Shown here piece after piece: positions 24,120 through 33,085 of a stretch of DNA of 64,000 bases. The notes beneath the pieces are model-generated. The model was not told the origin of the DNA, searched no databases, and worked only from the letters and a program-made list of their open reading frames with translations. Where the stretch lies: the NCBI GenBank assembly GCA_024180945.1, contig JAKSGN010000005.1, positions 3,658,001-3,722,000 on the forward strand, written 5' to 3'. The DNA is from Macrophomina tecta (lineage: Eukaryota; Ascomycota; Dothideomycetes; Botryosphaeriales; Botryosphaeriaceae). How positions within the stretch are numbered: position 1 is the first letter of the stretch; the number at the start of each line of letters is the position of its first letter. The position numbers and the translations under genes are program-made.

Positions 24120-25972
24120 ACAGAAAAGGTGTCTCACCTTCTTAGAAATAGTGACCTGGAAATCAACTCAGCCACCGTTGATTTAAAATAAATTTAAAGA
24201 AAAAAAAGAAAGGAAAGGAAAGAGAGAACGACCGTTTTCCAAACACACACTTCAAACAGTTTGATTGGATGTCTCATTGCCGATGCGGACATCAATAGAA
24301 CCGACGGAGCCGGACGAGCGTTATTTCGCGCTTATAGCCGTTTAAGAGATGAATAGATAACCGCCTTGCTCTTAAAGAGTGGATGCAAGGCTAAATGCAT
24401 AGGCCACCAATGCACAACCTTGCGGAATCCGGCAGTGGATAGAAGCCACGTGGAAGTCCCCAGAACATTCATAGCATAGAAAATCGGAAAATACGGGGCC
24501 TATAGCAAGGACTTTATGTCACATGACCGCTTCCCAGCGCTGCACTACGCGGCTTTAAAGATGCGGTTTTGTTTCTGGTCGACTATTTCACAAACCTTGA
24601 TCATCCCATCGAGGATGGCATGACCCTAACCCAGGGCTGTTGGAAATTCTCTGGGCCTACCTACAATTCCGCTTTATTAGAAAGGAGCTTAGCTCTTGAA
24701 ACCATTGTATCAAGTGGAAGACTCCTCTTCAAATATCATGTTATGCGAAGTATATTGGGACATGACTTGCTGGAAGGATGCCGATCTTTGAAACGACCAT
24801 CACGATCAACAAAGCATGTTTAAATAAAGCTACAGCGCTTGTTGTGCCTTGCTCCAGCGCTATTCGATGACGCGGACAAGCGCCGAAGATGCCTGGAAAA
24901 CTCCGGTGTTTCGGCGCAGAGCCCGGGAAGGAGAGCTCCGCTGGCATGGGCCCCTTTGATTTTTGACTGGACGCTAGGCTTACTGGACTGCATAGAGACA
25001 TTGGAGAGCATGCAAATCGTTCATTCGCACGCTGATCAGCCATATGAATGATTCTTGTATATCTGTCAAAGACAGTTCGTGGAGGACTCTGAAACGGACC
25101 CTTCGAAACGGACTGAACTTCTCTGTAGAAGGACTAACAAAGCACGAAAATGCCTTTGAGCTCAATTGATATATCTGCTGACCCCGGAGCCTGGTGGAAG
25201 ATGCCGGGCGTTACAATGTAATCAACGCTCTTCTGACAAAACGAAGCGGAATAAAGGCGCGATTGCGCTCGGACCAAGTAATACGGATTAGAAAGCTAAG
25301 GCGGCTTTAGTACAGACATATCCACAGCCCACTAAAATGAACGAGCTGCTAAAATCCAGTCTAGCCGGTATCGAGTAAGCCTACTAATTTCGAACAGAGC
25401 TAAGTATTACCAAGTACTCAATGAAACAAGAATATTTCTACTTTGCTTGCTATATCGCGCATGGTATTAGCCTTTGATCATTTGGATTATCTGGCTGTCT
25501 CATGCTGCGTTCAAGAAGATGCGATCCAGGTCGAATTTCGAACCTTACTAAATAAGGTATAGAATAACGGGAGTTCGCGCCAATTTACTTGCGCCGCTCG
25601 GTGACTTTTAAGAGACGTGCTTCATCAAATTTTGGTATGGTCTAGCGAACTATGAGCAATCTGTCACCGTATTCCGTATCCACCGAGTCATTGTGTTACT
25701 ACCACTCTAGATCAGCCCGGCAGCATAGCCTTGCAAGACAGATACATCCCAGGAACTTGTGACGACACGGATTGCTTGCATTATCAAGCTCCGGAAATAT
25801 ACCGACTTGCGTGTAGAAGCGATGTATATGAGATCCGTAAGCAACGGGTTATTGTTCCTTTTGGGAGCATGTCATTGAAGCATAAAAGACGTAGAAGAGT
25901 ACCTAACAGTAGGCATCGCCAGAGGCCTCCAAAACTCAATTATAGAGCCGAACTCTCAGCACCAATATCACT

Positions 25973-27057
25973 ATGCTCTTCCCAATCTTTACGTCCACTC
26001 TCCTCATCAATGGTGCGCTCGCCCGCCCATGGAACGCCAGCAACACCGGAAAGCCAGCGCTCCGCGTAGAGACCTTCGTTAATGGGGGTACCGCACTGGA
26101 CATGGTATCGTCTCTTATTATCGGCTCGGAAGCAGCGGCGGTCGTTGACCTACCGCTTACGATATCGAGCGCCAAAGACTTAGCGGCCTGGGTGCGAACG
26201 AAGACGGACAAGCCAATTGTGTCGGCCTTCACGTCTCACAACCACCCAGATCACTACCTGGGCGCTCAGGCTTTCTTGGATGTCTTTCCCAACGTGACAT
26301 ACTACGCGAATCCTACGGTGGCACAAGGCGTCAAAAACGATGCTGCTGGGAAAGTGAGTCTTGCTACTTGCCTCATCCTGCTCCTCGTTCTCAACAGCCC
26401 CCTTCCCCGCCGTTTTCCTTTATCAATCTAACTCGGTCGCTTAAATAGGCTGCCTTCTGGGGCCCCATCGTCGGCGCCTCTGACATTGTCAGAGATCCAA
26501 GCGCACCTTTCTCTTACAATTTCACGTTCTTTACCCTGCCCGGCGACGAACACCAGCCAATCCAGCTGCTGCAGCCATTGACAGGCGACACTGTCGACGA
26601 GACTCTCTTCTGGCTACCCAGCACGCGAACGCTCATTGCGGGCGATAGTGTCTACGCGACGACCATCCATCCGTATATGGCTGACATGCTGACACCCGCA
26701 CTCACCTCATCATGGATAGCGACTTTAGAGTTGATAGAGGCTATGAAGCCCCATATCATCGTACCCGGCCACTCAGTGAACAATGAGTCGTGGACAGGCA
26801 CAACAAATTTGGAGTATACGAAGGAGTATCTGAAGTTCTGGCAGAGCGAGATTGAGGCCAAGGGCCCGGATTACTATACCCCGCAGGAACTCTTTGATGT
26901 CTTGACCGCTGAGTTCCCCGGACGCAATGGCTCGACTTCTCAGACGCTTTTGAACATTACAGTCGAGAACTTCGGACGGGGCGGAACAAGATTTGCGCAT
27001 ACCACGGATTTTACTGTTTACACGGACGAGGGTGCGCTCAATGGATGGGAGATGTGA
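25973..27057 (+). CDS. Secreted metallo-beta-lactamase-fold hydrolase
   Basis: Exons 25973-26353 and 26449-27057, giving 329 aa; the 95-nt intron has a GTGAGT donor and AATAG acceptor. A signal peptide is evident (MLFPIFTSTLLINGALA). The MBL-fold motifs are present. SHNHPDHYLGA supplies the HxHxDH ligands, LIAGDSVYATTIHPY the later Asp, and IIVPGHSVN the last His. Several N-glycosylation sequons (NVT, NFT, NIT, NES) support secretion. Such proteins hydrolyse esters, lactones or thioesters; the substrate is unknown. It stands alone in the accessory stretch, transcribed away from the cyclase gene. All zinc ligands appear intact. It could instead be vacuolar or wall-bound. Confidence 0.85.
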
Positions 27058-28476
27058 GCAGCAGGGTTGTGAGCCAGCAGTCTCTGAGAACGAATGTGTA
27101 AATATCAACTTAGTCACTTGACTATTAGCAACCACTTTTTAGCTAATATTTTTTAATTCAAGTAAGCAATATTCTCCACTCAAATGTAGTTTGACTTGTT
27201 ATTGTCTTTTCTCTATTCCACCGCCAGCACAAGATTTCAAGAGTCCTTACTATCTTCACGAACCACTGGACACATACGCGTTATTACACCACCGGCAGAA
27301 GGTCTGCGCGGAAAGAATCGCAGTCGAACATCAAAGCGGCTCATAGGCACCAGAGCAGCATATGAAAATCTCCTTCACGGGGAACTCGGCCACAAAGGAG
27401 ACTGGCGCTTACGGGCATTGGCTAAGGCAGCAGCCCAAAGGCAGCGCGGGAACAACTCTCACATGGTACATGGAGAACCGTGCAATGAAGACAGGCAGGA
27501 ACCCTGCAGGTTGTACAACAGGGCTCTTCTCCCCTTTTCTCTTTCGCCATTGCAAGTAAGTTCTCATCCTGTCTCCGGATCTACCAAAACACCTTAATTT
27601 CTCCCTTGTAAAGCTCGCCAGCGTCGTCCCCATCCTTTTCTGGGTGCTACAGAATGCTCTCGTATCTGAATCAGTGGCTGCCGAACTCTTGTTGTTCAAT
27701 TTACATTCGCACTCGTTTTGGGATTACTACAGAAATGCCGTTGTTGAGTCTATATTCGCACTTGTTCTGAGCTCACCAACTGAAGCACGTATTGGTTATT
27801 GAATATGCTGGAGTCTGGCGTGACGCCTGAACATTGGCTGATGAAGCCGCAGTGAAAGCAGAGTTGTTTCTTCTAGATTGACGAGTTTGGTTACTACGAA
27901 GTAAACTGTTATCAGGGCATTGCCTTACTGTCCCAGCTGTCACCCTTCTTCGATTCTTCTAACAGCAGCACACCGTCCCGCGGGCCGGAGTGAAGGGTGG
28001 TATGGGGAGGAAGAATTAAAATGCACAACTACTTCAGGCAATACATTCTCAGAAACCCTAGTTATTTCGGCTATTCGATTCTGTTTCATGTATATAAGTA
28101 AACCCTACTCTATCTCCCTTGCAGCAGACAGGCCTCCACTTTCTCAAAAAATGGTGCTCTAGGGATTTAGAGCTGAACATACCGAGAAGTATGCATTTGG
28201 ACGTGGGCGTTCGTTAATACCCTCATGCTGATGCCCGGACACATGCGACAACCCTATGCTGGGCTCCAGTGCTCGCCTGAACTCTCGAACAACTATCCAC
28301 GATAAAACAGTGCACAAGCGACAACGATTGGGACTGGCAAATGGGCGCCTAAGGCATCAATTCGGCGCCATCTCGGTATTGTGGAGCTCCCGCGAAGCTC
28401 TGGCTCGCACCACGCACCGCAACAACGCGTGTCGCCATATCTCATTCTTCAGGGCGACAGCTTCTCATGGATCCCC
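27058..28476. other. intergenic between MBL-fold gene and HER2
   Basis: About 1.4 kb. Short frames on both strands have no family signal. Nothing recognisable. Confidence 0.5.
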
Positions 28477-30141
28477 ATGTCTCTCCTGCGGGAAGCGCAA
28501 CGATGCCTAGCTAACCAAGCCGCCCGCAAAAGCCTCAATGCCTTCATTACCCTCCCCGACACCGCCGCGGTGCTGCGCCAAGTCCAGCACACCGAGTCGC
28601 AGGCCTCTCAACGTAAACTCCACCACCACACACCTTTCTCAATCGCCTTGCTAACACCTTCTCTCATACAGAATCGCCTCTTGCAGGCCGCCTCGTAGCT
28701 GTCAAAGACAACATCTGCACCGTCGACGCGCCCACGACCTGCGGCTCAGCCCTCCTCCGTACCTTCACCTCGCCGTACGATGCCGCGGTGATCCAGCGGC
28801 TGCGCGACGCTGGGGCCGTCGTGGCGGGCAAGACGAACCTGGACGAGTTTGGCATGGGGTCGCACAATCTCAATTCGCACTTCGGTCCCGTTTCGCAGTG
28901 GCCCTGGGGCGACGAGGGCGAGAGCGTTTCGGCCGGTGGGAGCTCCGGCGGAAGCGCGGTTGCCGTTGCTACCGAGCAGTGTTGGGCGTATGTGATACTC
29001 TGCTCTTGACCAAGGGCTTTTGGAATTCGTTCTGGGGCAATTGGATCTGGGGACGGAAGCTGATACCGTGCTCCGCGCAACAGAGCTTTAGGAACAGACA
29101 CCGGCGGCTCAGTCCGCCTGCCAGCCGCCTACACGGGCATCGTCGGCTTCAAGCCCTCCTACGGCCTGCTCTCGCGCTGGGGCGTCGTCGCGTACGCCAA
29201 CTCGCTCGACACTGTCGGCGTGCTAGCCCGTGACACGGTCGCCGCTCGACAAGTCTTCCGTAGGGCACTCCCGCCCCATCGCCACCCTCCCCGTCACCGT
29301 CTCCTCCCCCACTAACAACACCCCAACAGACGCCCTCAACCACCACGACCCCCGCGACCCGACCAACCTCACCCCGGGCACCCGCGCCCGCCTCCCCGCG
29401 CACATCCGCTCCAACAAGCCCTTCCGCATCGGCATCCCGACCGACTACAACATCGCCGAGCTCTCCCCCACCGTCCGCGCCGCCTGGGCACGCACCCTCA
29501 CGCACCTCTCCTCGCTCGGCCACGCGCTCGTGCCCGTCCGCCTGCCCACGACGCAGCGCGCGCTTTCCGCGTACTACGTCCTCGCGCCGGCGGAAGCGAG
29601 CTCCAACCTTGCCAAGTACGACGGCGTGCGGTACGGGTCGCGCGCCGAGGGGCCTGATGGCGGCGACGGGGACGGGCAGAAAGGTGTCTTGTTCAGCAGG
29701 ACGCGTGGGGGAGGGTTTGGTGATGAGGTGAAGAGGCGGATAGTGCTGGGCGCGTACACGTTGAGTGCGGAGGCGATGGCGAGCTATTTTATCCAGGCGC
29801 AGGCGGTGAGAAGGCTGGTGCAGGGGGATTTTGATCGCGTTTTTGGGATGAGGAATCCACTTCTGGAGGGGGAGAACGAGAAGGTGGAGCAAGGCGTAGA
29901 TGTGTTGGTTTGCCCGACGGCCCCGACGGTGGCGCCGAGGGTGGAGGGGTTGAAGGGACAGGAGCCGGTGGATGCGTATATGAATGATGTTTTTACCGTG
30001 CCGGCGAGTTTGGCGGGGTTGCCGGCGGCCAGTGTGCCGGTGGAGGGAGAGGGAGAGGGCAAGGTTGGGATGCAGGTTATTGCGCAATACGGGTGTGATG
30101 ACTTGGTGCTGGATGTTGCGGGGTTGATTGAGCGGAGGTAG
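28477..30141 (+). CDS. HER2: Mitochondrial glutamyl-tRNA(Gln) amidotransferase subunit A
   Basis: Four exons: 28477-28612, 28672-28987, 29084-29259 and 29330-30141, giving 479 aa. This is an amidase-signature enzyme. The triad is visible as Lys57 in RLVAVKDN, cis-Ser136 in [11 protein letters not shown] and nucleophile Ser160 in [18 protein letters not shown]; the 24-residue gap between the serines matches Gat[21 protein letters not shown] and [12 protein letters not shown] are typical of fungal Her2/GatA. With GatB and GatF it converts Glu-tRNA(Gln) to Gln-tRNA(Gln) in mitochondria. The start ([14 protein letters not shown]) matches fungal orthologues. Third-codon GC is very high in exon 4, giving long antisense open frames that are not genes. 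Residues ~325-340 are a Gly/Asp insert. Confidence 0.93.
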
Positions 30142-30417
30142 GGTAGAAGCGATATCATGACACACGGAGCATTGGATGGATGCATAAGTCATATTGCTCA
30201 ATGGCTTCTTGAGGTTAATCATGTAGCCAGCTATCTCGGCTTCTTGGGTCGTCCAGTATATGGACTACTAATTGTGCAGGACGCAGGTAATGCAATGCAC
30301 GATGCCCATTCTTCTTCCCTCGACCCGAATGTCATTATGTCATTAAGAGATTTTCCGACGGTATAGCTCCGCCAACATCGCAGCCATGAGGAGTTCTTTC
30401 AATCCCTTTTTCACTGT

Positions 30418-30704
30418 TTACTGCTTGTTCGACTCCTTCGCGTCCGACTTTGGGGCGTGAATGCTACCCTGGCCGTGCGGCATGATGCCGAAGCCCTTCT
30501 CCTCGGGCGGCGGGGTGGCCGTCTTGTCTGCGCGGGCGACGTGAGACGACTGCGTAGGACAATGCTGCGTCAGTCATTGCTTGTGACAGAGTCTGCGGGC
30601 AGTGGCTCCAAGGCAAGACGTACCTGCTCCTGGCCGGCGCCGTGCACGATGTCGTGGCCCGCCTCGACGGCGTTGTGGGAGTGACCGGATCCGTCGCGAG
30701 GCAT
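30418..30704 (-). CDS. Small hydrophilic protein (70 aa), unknown function
   Basis: Two exons, 30704-30624 and 30549-30418, with a GTACGT donor and TACGCAG acceptor, phase 0. The protein begins MPRDGSGHSHNAVEAGHDIV and carries HGAG, then PPPEEKGFGIMPHGQGS before a charged tail. It is rich in Gly, His and Ala and has no membrane segment. Small fungal proteins opening MPRDGSG with a similar VHGAG block are familiar to me as conserved hypotheticals, so I believe it is real; a stress or hydration role would be a guess. Convergent with HER2, 276 bases away. A TATATAAG-like element lies about 160 bases upstream (30862-30869). A T tract directly precedes the start codon on the plus strand. Confidence 0.7.
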
Positions 30705-31843
30705 TTTTTTTTTTTTCTTTTCTGTTGTTTGGGTGATGAGGGTTTCGGTTGGGTTGGTTGCTGGTAGTGGTAGTGGCGTGGGAAGGATCGAGGCTTTGTG
30801 CGAGCGTGGAGGAAACTGTTTGGATTAAGGTATCTTGAAGCGAGAAGATGGACCTCGCGGAGCTATATAAGGCGGCTGAGCGCTACGCAAGCGTGGACGT
30901 ATGACGACGATGCACAATACATCGTCGTCATGGGGTGGGGAGATCGGTCTGGCTTGGAATGGGGGGAAGAGGGACAGTCACTGTCGCTGTGGATAGAGCA
31001 GAGATGATGTACCCACGACGTCATAGCTTCCACAGCCGCAGCCCTCAGGAACAACGGAAACCCGATTTGGTATAACGCTTCGATCAGAGACCGGCGAAGG
31101 TGTCCGCACTAATCAACCAGGAACACGGTTCTTGTCTTGTCTCGCTGGCTTCTCGATGGGCTTTTCGTGCTGTGGAGGGATGATGTTATGTGGTTGGCGA
31201 GGAAGCTTCTCGCTACGGTTTCAGCCAGTGTCTTTCGAGTGGTTCCTCGTCCGCTTGCTCCGATTACCTTGTTCGGTTGGCTCGTCGGCTAAATGGCGCA
31301 CAAGCGGGAGACCTGCTGCGCGACGAAAGAGGAAGTAAAGGGAAGAAAGGGATGCAGGCCATCAGCCCGTCAGCCCGTCAGCCCGTCAGCCGTCGTCAGC
31401 GAAATCAGCACACCTCCTACTCAGCTAATGTTGCACGGCATAGATTATCACGGCACAAGCAGTAAAACAGGATTCTGTTGCGAATAAGTGTTATTCGAAT
31501 TCGTTTATTCGGAGCCGGAGCTCTTGTCTCATACTCATGACCCTTCCCGAACCTCCGTGTCGCTAAAGCTTGTCACACAGTTACAATACCAGAACCACCC
31601 AATGAAACACCTTGAACACCTCAAGCCCGTGATGTCAGGTTATTTTGCCGGAACCCGTCCTGCCAATAATGTCGCCTATCTTGTACAGAACTCCCTCTCC
31701 GAATACATTGTCTTCTAATCGTTCTCATCTCCTTCTCGAACGACGACGATAGCCTTCGAAATTGCCGGACAGCTTTCCGCGTGTCCCTTTCCCGAAAGAT
31801 CCCAGAGGACCCAGAAGCCTTTCCGGCAACTCTAAAGCTAGGC
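30705..31843. other. intergenic: upstream of small gene and hacA 3' flank
   Basis: Contains a TATA-like element at 30862-30869, a four-fold 8-bp tandem repeat (unit cagcccgt) at about 31362-31395, and from 31843 down to 31621 the sequence that is 3' UTR in spliced hacA mRNA but coding in the unspliced frame. Confidence 0.55.
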
Positions 31844-32843
31844 TTACGCAGCGGTGCCAGGCCCGTCGCTAACAGAAACTGTTGCGCCTGAGTCGGCGTG
31901 CAGGTCATAAGACTTTGCAGCAGAGTGCTCATAAAGACTGAGGGGTCCCACTGAGTCTGAGGGGAAAGAGGCGTCGAAGAAGCTGCCCTCCTGATGATCT
32001 GACATGTATGCTGAAAGATCGAAGAGCTGAGAAGCGTCATCGACGAAAGACGAAGGTTGAGTAGGATCAGATAGGTAATCGCCCAGGGAAAAGTCAGAAG
32101 ACTTGCTGGGAGCGTCGAACTGGAAGCCGAGTTGAGCTCCGACCGACACTGCAGGTCGCACAACATTGCTGCAGAATGTTGTGTCTGGTCGGGCTCAACA
32201 AAGCTCAGCTCGTCGTTCCGGGGGGTGGGCGGCTGGGAGCTGGAGTTGATGGGCGAGTCGTAATCCTCCATCGACTCGGGGCTGGCGTATGACGATTGGT
32301 TCATCGAGGGGCTGCCGAAGGACGACTCGGCCTTCATGGCAGGGCTGGTAAAGGAAGCCTCGCGGGGGTTGATTGTGGTGCTTGCGACGGAACCCTCGCG
32401 CTCTGCGGGGTCGGCCGGTGTGGTGATGATGGTGGGAGCCGAGGTGGGGGCGGGTGTTGAGCTGGGAGCTGATGTCGGTGCGGGGCTCGGTGTTGAGTAG
32501 CGGGGCATTTCGATGTCGTCGACGATGCGAGGGATGGCGGGGAGCTGCTCTGATGCGCGACTGCGGTACCACGAGAGCTGCTCCTCGAGTTGATTGGTGT
32601 AAGCGAAGAAGCGCTCGAGCGAGGCCTTGTAGTGATCGCGCTCCGAGGTCAGCTTCTCCATCTCCTCACGCTTGCGTTCCCGCGAGTTGTGGGCGGCGAG
32701 GCGGTTGCGCTTCACGCGCTCAATGCGGCGCTGTTCCTTCTCGTCGGCCGTCTTTGCGCGCTTGCGGGGAGGCAGGTTGGTCTTGGGCTCGGGGAGCACC
32801 TGACCCCATGACTTGCGCTTCTTGGGCTGTTGCTTGTTGTTGT

Positions 32844-32876
<33 letters not shown>

Positions 32877-33060
32877 TGGTTGATGACGCCTGGCCGGCCG
32901 CGGCCTCGGGGACGGTGGCGGGACTGGGCGCTTGGTGCAGGTCCTCCATCTTGATGGTGGTGGGGACGTCGCTCGCCGGGGGGGTGAGCATGGAGAAGTC
33001 GAACGGGGTGGCAGTCATGGCAGGGTTAGAAAAGGCGTATGACGACTGCTGGGCGTCCAT
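31844..33060 (-). CDS. hacA: bZIP transcription factor HacA/Hac1 (unfolded protein response)
   Basis: The coding sequence is 33060-32172 joined to 32151-31844 after removal of a 20-nt IRE1 intron, giving 398 aa. The signature KKRKSWGQVLPEPKTNLPPR precedes the basic region RIERVKRNRLAAHNSRERKR and a leucine zipper. An Asp/Phe/Ser-rich activation tail follows (FSLGDYLSDPTQPSSF). A poly-Ser run is encoded by a TCA repeat (plus-strand gatgat repeat, ~32848-32876). HacA switches on ER chaperone and secretion genes once Ire1 splices its mRNA. Unspliced mRNA stays in the other frame to 31621 (479 aa), as in Aspergillus where the uninduced protein is the longer one. The start CCACCATGG is an ideal context; an overlapping uORF lies just upstream. 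Confidence 0.95.
32144..32182 (-). promoter_or_regulatory. IRE1 cleavage site pair: 20-nt non-conventional intron of hacA
   Basis: On the mRNA strand, two adjacent hairpins carry the IRE1 loop. The first has an 8-bp stem ACAACATT/AATGTTGT around loop CTGCAGC (32182-32160). The second has a 4-bp stem CGAC/GTCG around loop CTGCAGT (32158-32144). Cleavage after CTG in each 7-nt loop releases exactly 20 nt (32171-32152) and shifts the frame into the HacA activation tail. This is the known HAC1/XBP1 arrangement (CNG|CAGN loops). Confidence 0.93.
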
Positions 33061-33085
33061 GGTGGAGTCGGGCGGTGTGGTGCAT
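33026..33085 (-). promoter_or_regulatory. uORF overlapping the hacA start codon
   Basis: An ATG 25 nt upstream of the hacA ATG opens a 19-codon frame (MHHTARLHHGRPAVVIRLF) that ends inside hacA. Its context is poor (C at -3, C at +4), whereas the main ATG is optimal, so leaky scanning is expected. uORFs controlling hacA translation are known in Aspergillus and Trichoderma. Confidence 0.6.

Larger units (their letters stand above)
22426..25972. other. gene-poor accessory stretch with coding relics and diverged repeats
   Basis: About 3.5 kb without an intact recognisable gene. It contains a coding-like relic on the minus strand (22511-23070), a diverged direct repeat (22803-22868 and 23545-23610), an inverted repeat (23030-23119), a coding-like tail on the plus strand (23911-24119) and a purine-rich tract (24180-24235). 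The part from 24.2 to 25.9 kb shows nothing recognisable. Confidence 0.5.

Noticed and set aside
25515..25560. tRNA-like B box (ggttcgaaatt on the minus strand)
   Set aside because: T-arm does not pair and no A box at a suitable distance; no tRNA found anywhere in the window.
29149..30222. 357-codon minus-strand open frame over HER2
   Set aside because: Shadow of the GC-rich HER2 last exon; the amidase reading on the plus strand is unambiguous.
32848..32876. gatgat repeat as an independent microsatellite element
   Set aside because: It is coding: the reverse complement gives the poly-Ser run of HacA, so it is described with that gene.
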